DNA from: Mactra quadrangularis
Lineage: Eukaryota; Mollusca; Bivalvia; Venerida; Mactridae
Length of the DNA: 64,000 bases
Direction: 5' to 3'
Assembly (NCBI GenBank): GCA_025267735.1
Contig: CM046295.1
Coordinates: 17,815,592-17,879,591, forward strand
This document shows, piece by piece, positions 53,644 to 64,000 of this stretch (positions are counted from its first letter, which is position 1; each line of letters starts with the position of its first letter). A program made the translations under genes and the position numbers. The notes under the pieces are model-generated. The model saw nothing but the letters and a program-made list of their open reading frames with translations, searched no databases and had not been told where the DNA came from.

Positions 53644-53896
53644 GTGATACCCCCGCCAAAATCTAAAAATATGCGACAAACAGGAAGTAGATGAGCAAGG
53701 AGCATGAAATCGCTTTACACCACATGGGACTATGGGATGAAGCAATATGCAAAGTATTAGGCTGCTGCATGTTATAGTTGCTGAGAAAACTGCGACGGAA
53801 ATTTCGTAACGGACGGACGGACGGACGGACAGATGGACGGACGCACGGACAAGGGTGAAACAGTATACCCCCCTCTTCTTGGAAGCGGGGGTATAA
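53644..53896. mobile_element. Foldback repeat with GATACCCCCGCC ends and (ACGG)n core
   Basis: GATACCCCCGCC at the left pairs with GCGGGGGTAT at the right. Inside is an (ACGG)n run at about 53810-53850. It is probably a non-autonomous element with an internal microsatellite. Confidence 0.65.
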
Positions 53897-53989
53897 TAAA
53901 TGAAAAATATCATGTTTATATTTGTAAGCGTTTATTATACTTTTACAAAATTAACTGTGAGTGACATTAGGGACTGTTTACCTTTACAG

Positions 53990-54150
53990 GGCACATTTTA
54001 TATAGTTGATAAGCATTAACCTAGCGTTCAATGCATATTTTAAAGTTTACGTTAATCTAAATTAAGAACTAAAACAACGCTCACTTTGTTAATCGTGTAA
54101 GTGTTTAAAAACCAATACATTGTATATTGGTCATTTCACCGGAGTTCGTT
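53990..54150 (+). repeat. Dispersed repeat G, second copy
   Basis: It matches 47190-47330 in the same orientation (AGTTGATAAGCATTAACCTA, CGTGTAAGTGTTTAAAAACC). Confidence 0.65.
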
Positions 54151-55310
54151 TCGGCAGTTATAACATTTCGTCTTCATTAACAGCGACGCACTATGGTATT
54201 ATGGTTAAAACGCATTATACCATTTTATTTCACACTTTGTATAGAATGCAACCAGCGGTTACCATTTCGTTTTGAGGTACCGTTTATGCGATTTGTGGAA
54301 TGTTCTTTCATCTTAATAAACATTCTAAAACCATTTTTAGAGAAATGTTTAAAAAAATCTTTCTATAGTAACTGACTGCCAAGTTTGAAAACACTCTGAT
54401 CAAATTCTTTATTAACTCGATAGAAAACAAGTAGTTAAAGCAACCAATGTTTTAAAAAAACTTCGATCAGTATTTTTCTATACTTTGATTAATCTAAAAA
54501 TTCAAGCTTCCTTTAAATCAGTGAACACATTACTTCATTAACTAAATTAAAACTATCTATCACATGCTTGTTTGACCATGAAGATTGTTTCTAATTTAAT
54601 TAAATTTCTGGCATTTGATTTTCATCTTTTTTTCTAGAATTCGAAGACAAAAAAAAATGCCGAAAGCTTTTTTCTCGTAATGTAACATTTTAGCATTCGT
54701 GTATCATGCTCTGGGTCATTTTAAACAAAAACAAGCCCATTTCTTAAATTTGTTCTCTAAAACAATATGGCACGAATAGTCTCCCATTTGTCAACTAAAA
54801 TTACATGAACTTTAAAACAAAATCTTAGCGTTCGAAGCTCAATTATCCCATAAAATTGGCGTTCATTGGTAACATGGCATTACCTGAGTTCCGTAAAATA
54901 GTAGAGTAAAAAATCGGAAAGCTAAACAATCATATCTTTCTTGGTACTTTCGCAAGAAATTGTGATGGCATTCAATGTAAATATGGCACTCAGTGGGTTC
55001 CGTAAAATCGCTCCGTAAAATCAATGGTAGAAATATGCGAAAATTTGAACAGAATCTAAAAAATATGTTTTTCACAAAATGTGAGCAATTTACAGTTAAT
55101 CTTTTCCAATGAAAAGTTTATCAGAAAATACTTGGATTTATTAAAGTAGGTATTGATTGAAAGTTGACAACTAGAAATATTGGTTAATTTGTAAATACGA
55201 ATTTTATCTTAATGGGTATATACAGTTACTTCCAAAGATCTTGTACCAATTAAGTTTTGAGGGAAACTGAGCATGAATGTGCCACAGGGTGAGACAAAAA
55301 TGCAGACTGG
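54151..55310. other. Non-coding stretch
   Basis: AT-rich, with no gene, SINE or clear inverted repeat. Confidence 0.45.
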
Positions 55311-55377
55311 CCGGGACTCAAACTCGGGACCCCTCTCTTACACGGCGAGTGCTCTCCTGACTGAGTTATCTTAGCTT
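55311..55377 (-). repeat. tRNA-like SINE head (family C)
   Basis: The minus strand reads GATAACTCAGTCAGGAGAGC (A box) and CCCGAGTTTGAGTCCCGGCC (B box), without a reliable acceptor stem. It is a SINE or tRNA relic. Confidence 0.65.
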
Positions 55378-55605
55378 TTACATATCATTCTCCCAATCAA
55401 TATGAACAGGTAAGTTCTGTTGTATTAAACGTGTTTTTTAAACTAAATTCAAAGTTCATTCATGTAATATAAGTTTGAAACCAATCGTCGCTGTTCTTTT
55501 TTCGTGAGCCCCCTCCTTTCAACAAATAAACAGTTAACACTTCAAAGGGAAGGAACGTCTATAATAGTACATGCGATTCAAAGAAAATAAGTTGTTTTTT
55601 TAAAC

Positions 55606-56038
55606 TGGGTTTAACGCCGTGTCAACACAATTTAGGTCATTTAACATCGCCCAGCGCACTTAACCTACATTTTCTGGACCATTGTCTGTAACCAGTATTA
55701 ACCTACCCTTCAACAAGGCCGGAAACTTCTCCATATTATCTAATCAATGGAGGAAAATTGACATTATTGTCAAAATTTAATAAAGGGTATAACCTCTCCG
55801 CGTGGGATCGAACCCGTACCCCCTTCGGTACACGAATTTCCAGTACTCACCTACCCTTCAACAAGACCGGGACCTTCTCCATATACCTAATTTATTGAGA
55901 AAAAAATTACAAAATTGTCAATTTTTGTATTGAAGAGTAGGTGAGTACTGGTTATAGCCAAGTGTCCAGGTAAGCTAAGTTAGGTGTGCGGGCAACGTAA
56001 AATAACCTAAATTTGTGTTGACATGGTGTTAAACCCAG
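55606..56038. repeat. Facing SINE-B fragments forming a stem
   Basis: A near-full minus-strand SINE-B lies at 55606-55840, starting GGTTTAACGCCGTGTCAACA. It is followed by a minus fragment (AGTACTCACCTACCCTTCAA) and then a plus fragment (TTGAAGAGTAGGTGAGTACT) ending GGTGTTAAACCCAGTA. The last two pair around a short loop at 55862-55931. Confidence 0.85.
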
Positions 56039-57007
56039 TATAATAGAATACAGCTTATTTACAGATCAAACGCTTGTTTAAGAAACAGGTAAATTGTATA
56101 TTTAAGAACTATTAGCATGTTTTAAATCAATCATCGCTCACTGCTCGTCTTTCATGCGTGTTTGATTAGATTTCCCCCCTTCAACAAACAAATATGTTGG
56201 GACTGGCACTAAATGCCTCATAGCGGAAGGCGTCTACACAGATCACGTGCGATTCCAAACAAAATCATGAAAATTAATGGATATCCATTAATTTGCTACG
56301 AGTATAATAGTTAATTTTCAATTAAGAGAAAATAGCGATGAAATAGTTCGCCGGTGAACAATTTATGATGTAAATGTTTTTAATTGGGTATGAAAGTGTT
56401 TCAATCGTACTGCATTTATTTTAAAATTTAGGACCGTCAAATTAAATAGTCTAAATGGTGGAACAGTCTTAAGATAAAGACCCCTTTTTTTATCAAATTA
56501 GGCATTCAAACTTTGCCATTTGTTTTCTCAGAAGTATTCTATGAAATATTTGAAATCCTTACATCACTTGGTCACAGAAATTTATAATTAAATCAAATTA
56601 AACAAAAAAATTGTTATGATCAGAAATTTAAAAAAAGTGTTTCTTTTATCTTAGAAGGGAACGTTTATAAGTTGTTTTGCACGCTTGTTAAGGCAGGCAG
56701 CCCCTTATATCATTCACAGCTAAACTGAATAATTTTCTAAAAGTATGACAAGCATGTTTACAAAACTGGACATTTTCATTTATTACAATATGTTAGTCAT
56801 TTTGTATGGATTAGATTAATTTCATAACTTGCAATTTAAAAGAATGTTTGACAAAATTTAACAGGAGTTAGTACTGTTAACTCCTTGCATATGAAAGTGG
56901 AGTCATTTAAGACACGTTCATAAAAAATTCTAAGTTGGCATTATTTGAATAACATGGGGAAAATCTATGAGATTTAATGTATAATGTAAAAGCTAGTGAA
57001 ACTATTT

Positions 57008-57205
57008 CCAAACTTTCTGAAAGCCGCAGCCGTTATTGTGTTGTGCCGGACGTTGAATCCGGAGATCGCTGGTTCGAGCCAAGTCGCGGTAGGTCATACC
57101 TTATACATGAGTTGTCGGCCTCTTGGTAGGGTAAGTTAGTACTGGTAATAGAAAACGTGTGCAGGAAACCTATAGTAGGAAGAGCTGGCCGTCGTATATA
57201 TGACA
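57008..57205 (+). repeat. Highly diverged SINE-B-like copy
   Basis: CAGCCGTTATTGTGTTG, a B-box-like TGGTTCGAGCC and body phrases (GTCGGCCTCTTGGTAGGGTA, AGTACTGGTAATAG) follow SINE-B order. The tail is lost. Confidence 0.6.
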
Positions 57206-57907
57206 TAAATATGTGTAGAAAACGACATTAAAAATAAGAAAAAATAAAATCTAAGCTGCGATAAAGCATAATTTTAGTTAGGGGATGAATATCTTAAAAT
57301 TTCCCATCCATACTTAATCTAATACTTGAAGCATAACTCGTAGTCCCAACTTTAAGTGCAGCATTTTTATATTAGCTTTGAATTTATAATTTCGTAATTA
57401 AAGCCTTACTTCTCATTGCATTTAAACGATAAGATAGCAGATGGTCGAGTCTCAAGCGACTACAGTATCACCCAAAAGTGCTAGAACAAAGTCCTGTTTC
57501 AGAAAACCCGATTCATATTTAGGCCTGCCATACCGGAAGTTTGTTAAGCGTCCACGTGTGCGTAGATTTTAGAGTCCTCGACCAAAAAATATGTTAGCGA
57601 AATGTTCTTAAATAATTTTGTTGTTCCAGGATTCGCTGATTTTTCTCAGGAAATAATGGTAGTTTCTTGCTTCTGTGTATTTGATTAATGAAAATGTACA
57701 TGTGCATGCTGAATATACTTTTTTTAGAATTACTTTAATCTCACATTAATGTCATCTACATTCATGTACTACCAAGTACTTATTTATGTGAATACTAGCT
57801 AAAATAGACATGTGTTTTCGTTTTCGGTTTGTGTGTTTTTGTAAATAGGTACCTAGGTATGTCAAACTTGAGTTGACGCTTAACAGAATTCCAATTAAGC
57901 TTGGCCT

Positions 57908-58036
57908 TATGCAGCAAAAAACAACAACAAAGAGTCACCTGAGCAAATTCTAAAATCAACATTAATTAGTTTATCAATATATGATTTAATATATGTTACA
58001 TGAATTAGCTTTAATTATAGTAAAAATTACTTGCTT
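57908..58036 (+). repeat. Relic resembling the alternative exon and its 3' UTR, copy 1
   Basis: AAAGAGTCACCTGAGCAAAT matches the start of the alternative exon at 39555, and ACATGAATTAGCTTTAATTA followed by TAGTAAAA matches 39850-39885. The middle is missing. It is a direct repeat of 61020-61142. Confidence 0.6.
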
Positions 58037-58043
58037 TAATGTA

Positions 58044-58079
58044 TCAAGGACCCTATATAATATATTATAGGGTCCTTGA
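58044..58079. repeat. 36-bp perfect palindrome
   Basis: TCAAGGACCCTATA, eight bases, then TATAGGGTCCTTGA. It directly follows the relic at 57908. Confidence 0.85.
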
Positions 58080-58603
58080 ATGTATGCATAATAAGTTTGT
58101 CAATAAATTAAGTTTGTTGGAAACTTTTTTTGTTTTTGCAGAGCACTTTATTTTGCCTCATATATCGATGTGTGTTGCTTTATCGCATTACATATTTTAA
58201 GATATGGAAAGGCCAATTCACCTTTTGGCGTGTCAAAATTCCATTTCAGGTAATTGCATTTTTTTTCAAAATTTGTGGAAGAAAACTTTCGCACAGCACT
58301 GTACATAGCAGACTGGAATTTCCCACGAACGAATCTTGGACATAATTGGAATTCTGTTTCTTTAATAAGAATGGTGGTCAATATGACATATCTGATAAAA
58401 GTCAGGCAATGTCACGATCTATCGTGTGATTTATTGAAATTTCGACTTTGTCTTGCAGGCTATAGGACACAAAATAATACTCAAGAAAGGGAAAATTAAA
58501 ATCTCCCGCTCGCCGATTTTGTTAATTCATTTTGGTATTGGATTGCCTGTCGATGTCTGTTATTGTTTTAATGAAATGAAGTTTTGAATTAAAATACTGA
58601 TGA

Positions 58604-58941
58604 TTATGATGATGATAACAATGATAATGGTGATAATAATATTGATAATGATGATAATGATGTAAATGGTGAAAATGATAATTTTGATGATTATGATCAC
58701 AATGATATTGATACTGATGATAATGATATTGATTATAATAATGATGATAATGATATTGATAATGATGATAATGGTGATTGTGGTGTAAATGGGGAAAATG
58801 ATAATTTTAATGATTATGATCATAATGATATTGATGATAATGATAATGATTATGATAATGGTGATAATGATGCTAAAAATCTCAATGATAATGATATTTG
58901 TGGTGATATTGATGATGATAATGATAATTTAGATTATTATA
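58604..58941. repeat. Imperfect (GAT/AAT)n microsatellite
   Basis: About 340 bases are built from GATGATAATGATAATG-type trinucleotides, with a repeated longer motif (AAATGATAATTTTGATGATT and variants). The minus frame reads as Ile-rich junk. Confidence 0.9.
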
Positions 58942-58959
58942 AGTAAGGTAAAATGATAA

Positions 58960-60600
58960 TCAAGTTTTGAGAAATGTACTTTATTTAATGAAAAAAAGTC
59001 ATTATACAGTTTTGAAATTCCAAATTTCAAAAATATAATTGTAATAAACGTATTAAGATTTAAATTCAAAAATCCAAATCAAATGGTAAAAAAACGTAAA
59101 CATATAAAAGATATAATTTTTCTCACCTGCCTGAATTCATATGTCCCTTTTGTTTAAAAAGGTTTCACTTCTATTTTCATTGATGTATAAAACACATAAG
59201 CTCTAACTCTTACAGAATTTAGAATTACATTTTAATTAAAACTCTGCTTTCGTTAAACGCCGTAAGTTATCAAAACACAGAATGAATTCTAAAATACTAA
59301 GTACTTTTTATGAGTTCATACATTTAACTTTTTAATAACATTGGTCTCTTTCAAAATCTAGTAATTAAATACAATTTGCACCAAAGTCCGTGATATTATT
59401 CCGCGCGCTTTTGTTATTAAAAACTAGGCACGAATAAAAGCCAATACATCCGAACCGCTATTAGATCTGAACTTTACTGGCACTGATTTAGAATCAAAGC
59501 GTTTTCCCGATACATGGCTACCGAAGAAATATTTTTTCTGAGTGTTTCAGATCAATTTACTTTCACCGCGATATTGTATTTACTAAATAAGCTCCGCTAG
59601 ATGAAATATAAGAAACAAATTGTTAGGGAGAAATATAGACAATCGGTGACTGGTCAAAGATTTATAGCTAATAAATAATAAATATAATAGACAGGTCAAA
59701 TAAACTGTGAGTTCACGAAATGAGGTTATTGTAAACTGTAAACGCATTTAAAACAAAGCATTTATTGCTCCACTTAATTTACGCTACAATGTAGGATTTT
59801 CTTCGTTTACAGTGCATGAACCAATGAACTTTCTATTGCACACAGTGATGTCATGTTTGAAAATATTTTATATGGAATGACGTCATAAGCAATAATGTTT
59901 TAAGAGACATTACATATTAAATGGTAGTTTCATCTGTAGACAACATTGCAACAGAAAATCTGTTTCTTGGGTGTTGTAAATGAAAACAAACTTGATCGTC
60001 GGTGCGATTGATCGTACTACCATATGATTCGTAAGTACAAACTCCCCGAAAGACAACAATAAAGCCTTGTTTTAAGGCAAAGAAGAACAAATGCTGAAGG
60101 CCCTTATCTATTCCTGCTATAGAGATTTGATAAAAAAGTGTATAACTCTTAACATGCAGTTAGCAACCGTTTGCGCGCGGACAAACTGTATTGCTTTCAC
60201 ACTTTAATAAAAGTATTAAACAGGTTACGATAAAGTAGATTTACGCGTGTTACACAAAAGCGTCGTACGATCAAAACCATCGTAATTGTACTTGATTGAC
60301 TTGGCGCAGGTGATATGAAGACCTTTGTGATGTTTTATGTTCGACAATTTCTGCTGACGACCACGTTTCTCTGTTATATATACATTTATTGGATTTCAAG
60401 GAAGCGGTTTTTGAAAAGTTCATGGCCGAATTGTGACCTTGCCTTCATCTCATTTGACATTTACTTCTATGAAAATATTTTGTATAGCGGTTACTTGTGC
60501 ACCTGTTTGCTTCAAACATGCAGCACCCACAAAAGGTTTGGAGACAGAAGAAATTGTAAATAAATTAAAAAAATTCAATGACTATTTTTGGTAGAAACAT
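58960..60600. other. Non-coding stretch
   Basis: No supported gene. A short open frame at 60315-60563 starts with a hydrophobic anchor-like stretch but has no splice or domain support. Confidence 0.4.
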
Positions 60601-60609
60601 TATTTCTAA

Positions 60610-60775
60610 TAAATCTCGAACCCCTTAGGGGCACCCTTACTTCCTTGAGCAAGAAATTTACCTTCAATTATTCTACTCCACCGAAGTGTAAACAGGTACT
60701 GTGAGTGATCACCTGTCTGAAGGAAAATTGAAAAGTCGGCCTAAACATGTCAATGGAAGTAGACTTTAAGCTTAA
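60610..60775 (+). repeat. SINE-D-like fragment
   Basis: ACTTCCTTGAGCAAGAAATT, a CAGGTACTGTGAGTGATCA segment and AACATGTCAATGGAAGTAGA resemble the SINE-D body. The tRNA head is lost. Confidence 0.55.
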
Positions 60776-61019
60776 CTTTAACTTTACAAAATATTTAGTG
60801 TTTCCAACCTTTTGTTGGGCACTGTATTTTATCAATACTCATGGACATTTAACCAAATGAAGTTGTACTTTTTCTCATAAATATGAAATTAGATATGTTT
60901 TTATTTACAAGTGTCTGAATGCATTTCATTATATACACAAGCCGTCATATGAACAGTCCGATCAGCATGTCCTTGGGAAAAAATCTGTATTTAAGACACA
61001 CAAATTGTTTCACAATTAC

Positions 61020-61142
61020 CCAAGAAAAAAAACCAAAAGAGTCATCTGAGCAAATTCTAAAGTCAACATTAATTAGTTTATCAACATATGATTTAAACCA
61101 TGTTACATAAATAAGCTTTAATTATAGTAAAAATTACTTGCG
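61020..61142 (+). repeat. Relic resembling the alternative exon and its 3' UTR, copy 2
   Basis: AAAGAGTCATCTGAGCAAAT and CATAAATAAGCTTTAATTAT with TAGTAAAAATTACTTGCG match the copy at 57908, and in shortened form 39555-39885. Confidence 0.6.
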
Positions 61143-61597
61143 TTATGTATGATCAGTTTTTGACACGATTTCCCTCGTCCAAGAAACATTTTTTAGAGAA
61201 CCGTATATTGCTATGAAATAGTCATTTAGGTTCAAGTTCCACTATAGTCTGGTCATTTCTAATCATGTTCAGATATTTTCTCATATTTTACCCAAAGTCA
61301 CGAAATGTCATGAGTACCAAACTTCAATAACTCTACTTGACGCCAAAAGTTTCCATTAACGTTTTTCCGAGTTAGTTCTTTTGTCCTTAAAAACCAATGT
61401 CCATAATAATTGGCCGATTGATATAATTCGTCTTTAGAGTTAGGATTAAGCAAAACTACCTTTCCTATAATAGTCGGCGTCCTCATTTCAAAATTTAGCG
61501 TTAAAAGAAATCTCTGATCCGCTCGGTCATTTTGTCATTTAAAAAAACGTTTGTATACGTCTTCTTAGAAAAAATACAGCTGCTAGTTTCGAATTCG

Positions 61598-61717
61598 GTT
61601 TTGTTGGGTTTAACGCCGTAACAAGACATTGTATGGGTTATATCACGGCGGTCAGTCAACCTACTCACCGTTCATGAAAAAAGTAAATCTCTGGATTTAG
61701 TTGTTAATCAATTACCA
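61598..61717 (-). repeat. SINE-A, tail half
   Basis: TTGTTGGGTTTAACGCCGTA, GGTTATATCACGGCGGTCAG and CTGGATTTAGTTGTTAATCA. The copy stops abruptly where repeat H begins. Confidence 0.85.
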
Positions 61718-61920
61718 CAACTTTTGAAACATATCACAAAATTTGTCGCGGAGAATTACATTCGGCCATGCGCACTGTGATTAAGCGCAACGGTATGAAA
61801 TTAGGTTAACACCTACGCTTGAAAAAATAGTCCCATTGTTTACGTTATCGGACAATTTCTAATGTTTTGCCCTGTTGGACCCATGTGCGGACAGGCTTTT
61901 AGCGGCTTGATAAATCACAT
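61718..61920 (+). repeat. Dispersed repeat H, second copy
   Basis: TTTGTCGCGGAGAATTACAT, GGTTAACACCTACGCTTGAA and CTGTTGGACCCATGTGCGGA match 37150-37345. Confidence 0.65.
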
Positions 61921-62944
61921 TAACACACACTGAGAACAGATAATTTTTCAAACTATCAAAACATTAACAAAATCTCTGAGAAAGTTGCTTTAATATTTAC
62001 TTAATACAAATATTTCAAGTAAAATGACATTTAAGAGTCATAACGAAATGTCACGGCCTTTCCTGAAAGGATATAAATATTACTAAATCAAAGACGTGTG
62101 TTCTTTGATGGCAAACAGCTATCTTAAATAATGTAAAATTATATGAAAAAAATAAAGGTGTTTTTTGTTTAAAAGAAAATTCTTTTTCTTTTTGGTTCAT
62201 GGGTGTAAGCGTATCGTCGTTTTTAGCTTGTTTTTAGCTTGACTGTTCGCGAATCGTTGCCAAACATGTGAAGCAGGCTTATTCAATTTTGCCACAGCGC
62301 CGGAGTAAAACGTCTAAGTTAATGTTTTTGGCGCAAAAGTTTTAATGCTTATTCACTCTCCCGATGTATCCGGTGCGTCTCTGTTATTTTAACTGTTGAT
62401 CCGTGTTGCCCAACCGGAAGTCACCAAGTCTCCGACCATAGACACATGCCATGCTATATTACTGTGGTCTACCCAATGGCTTTAAGGTGAATCCAAATTG
62501 TATTTATATTTTGGCCTACTGGGCGATGATAGCCGATTCAACACGGTTTATCCCAAAAATTACAGTTCTTCACGGTGTCGCTAGGGTTGTACTGTTTTGT
62601 TAACAGTGGTGTTATGCTACACTGTTCAGGACAAGTCCGGTTAACAGTAGCATAATGTTATATTGCTCAGGACACCAACTTTCAATATCAAATAAATAAA
62701 AACAAATGTAAAAATAAGGTCGAATCATGAATTGTGATTAATGTAGGTTCTTTAAACTTGATATAGGAAAAAATGCACAAACACACTACAAATCATCATG
62801 TGTGATAAATTGTATTTTGTTTTGTGTAATCGTGTATATTTATAGTGGAGGGTTTTTTCTTATTTATTATTGTTATTACGAGTAATAATATTTTTGTACA
62901 ACGCCATTGAAACTGTTATATGGAAATAGGCGTTTAATCAAATG
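61921..62944. other. Non-coding stretch
   Basis: No gene or assigned repeat. A short tandem phrase (AACAGT(G)G..TTATGCTACACTG and AACAGTAGCATAATG) occurs at 62600-62660. Confidence 0.4.
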
Positions 62945-63275
62945 AAGAAGTTTAAGTTTAAGTTTAGTCCCAATCTGATTAAAACTCGATCTATTTTTTC
63001 CGCTCGCCTAATCGCGAATTTAGTTTTCAAGCGAGGGTTACGTTCAGGTGACATTTTCCATCATAATACCGCTGTTAAATTAGCTCGCAAACCTTGGTCT
63101 AAAAATACAAATAACGAAATCAAAATGTTATTAATATTGTTTCGTCTAGATGAAAGCTACGCATTGATTAGTCGACATAAAGGTCATCTCGACGTGACTC
63201 TCCATTAAGATCTAAGAGATCCTGTACGACAACACTCTACTGGATATCTGTTTACGTAGATTGGTTAAGTCCCTA
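62945..63275 (-). repeat. Dispersed repeat F, inverted copy
   Basis: It contains CGTCTAGATGAAAGCTACGC, GTCATCTCGACGTGAC and TTTTCCGCTCGCC, complementary in order to 47345-47760. An 88-codon open frame across it is incidental. Confidence 0.65.
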
Positions 63276-64000
63276 TTTGCCTCACTTTCCAAACCAGGAC
63301 GTACCGGCAATGTGCACTGGGGACAGTGTGAACTAGGCATTAGGAAGATAACATAAGCTCCAAAACTAAAAGGAACAATTTTGACTCTTAAATCTTAGAA
63401 ATAATGTTATCATTTTTACATTCAGAAATTTATTTAACAGCTCAATACTAAACCTTGACAAATTTGTTTATTTTAATTAAAATCAATCGTTTAATTAAAA
63501 ATGTTAATTAATCTTTAATTAGTCTGTTACATTTTTAGATAATTAATTTATGTGTTAATCTCTTCGCTTGACAAAATAACGAGGATTGGTTAAATTTGCA
63601 GACAAAATAACAATGTGGTGTTTTGATAGAAAAAAATTAACCGATCAAAATAAATAACAATTTTCCATGCCTGGTGTCTGGCCCTTGTCAGACTGGACGG
63701 TTAATATTGTTTTTATGAATCAGACGGAAAGTAACAAATAATTGCGTGGCCATGAGGTTTTTGTCTAAAACCAATCATGGAAAACATCCGTGTTTTTATG
63801 CATTTACATCCCTTATTTAAAATGGCCGACTAAAGACTAAAGTACTTGCAATTTGAGGTCAATGGTTGCCAGCTAAAGTCGAGGTATGGTGTCCTGAGAG
63901 CAAAATTATTATTCAAAGCTTTGATAAGGTTGCTCAACAAACTACTTTAATTTAGGTCAATACAGTTGTCTAAAATGGAAATTCGAGGCCCCAAAAATTC
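63276..64000. other. Right end of the window, non-coding
   Basis: No gene or repeat family is recognised. Confidence 0.4.

Noticed and set aside
60315..60563. 82-codon open frame with an N-terminal hydrophobic segment
   Set aside because: It could be a type II membrane first exon, but no donor, downstream exon or family motif supports it.
62942..63208. 88-codon basic open frame near the right end
   Set aside because: It lies wholly in dispersed repeat F, and other copies of the repeat do not keep the frame.

Overview
The window is animal nuclear DNA, most likely from a bivalve mollusc. It is AT-rich. Its genes are split by GT-AG introns, vertebrate-type AATAAA signals follow two of them, and it is full of tRNA-derived SINEs, small inverted-repeat elements and minisatellites. 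The protein families present (fibrinogen-related lectin, cathepsin L, a lophotrochozoan-style peptide GPCR) and the SINE tail ending in a GTTTAACGCCGT-type motif fit a mollusc. The species cannot be named from sequence alone.

Layout. (1) 1-3045: the 5' half of a secreted Ly6/three-finger gene on the minus strand, cut by the left edge. (2) 3046-9040: non-coding DNA with a 1.7-kb 23-bp minisatellite. (3) 9040-22220: a cathepsin L gene on the plus strand with eight coding exons and a probable upstream non-coding exon. Its introns carry SINEs, minisatellites and a 3.2-kb element bounded by a perfect 35-bp inverted repeat. (4) 24554-25687: a class A GPCR on the minus strand. (5) 28787-31734: a solitary AP-endonuclease domain of transposon type, followed by exon-like pieces of a decayed gene. 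(6) 34613-45273: a 13-exon gene on the plus strand for a secreted 541-residue protein with the order Ly6, ShK-like, three thrombospondin type 1 repeats and a C-terminal fibrinogen domain. It also has an alternative last exon with its own polyadenylation signal. (7) 45274-64000: no convincing gene, only nested repeats and relics.

The first 3 kb and 34613-37990 are arms of one inverted duplication. Both carry the same promoter, signal-peptide and Ly6 exons, and one 80-nt exon is identical in both. The two Ly6 genes point away from each other across about 32 kb. The left gene may also continue into ShK, TSP1 and fibrinogen exons outside the window.

Function. The fibrinogen-related gene looks like a secreted recognition molecule: fibrinogen domains bind acetylated or glycan ligands, and TSP1, ShK and Ly6 modules are extracellular disulfide-rich interaction domains. 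Cathepsin L is a lysosomal or digestive protease. The GPCR probably senses a peptide. Nothing shows that these neighbours act in one pathway. The most notable observation is the Ly6-ShK-TSP1x3-FReD architecture with a predicted short isoform lacking the fibrinogen head.
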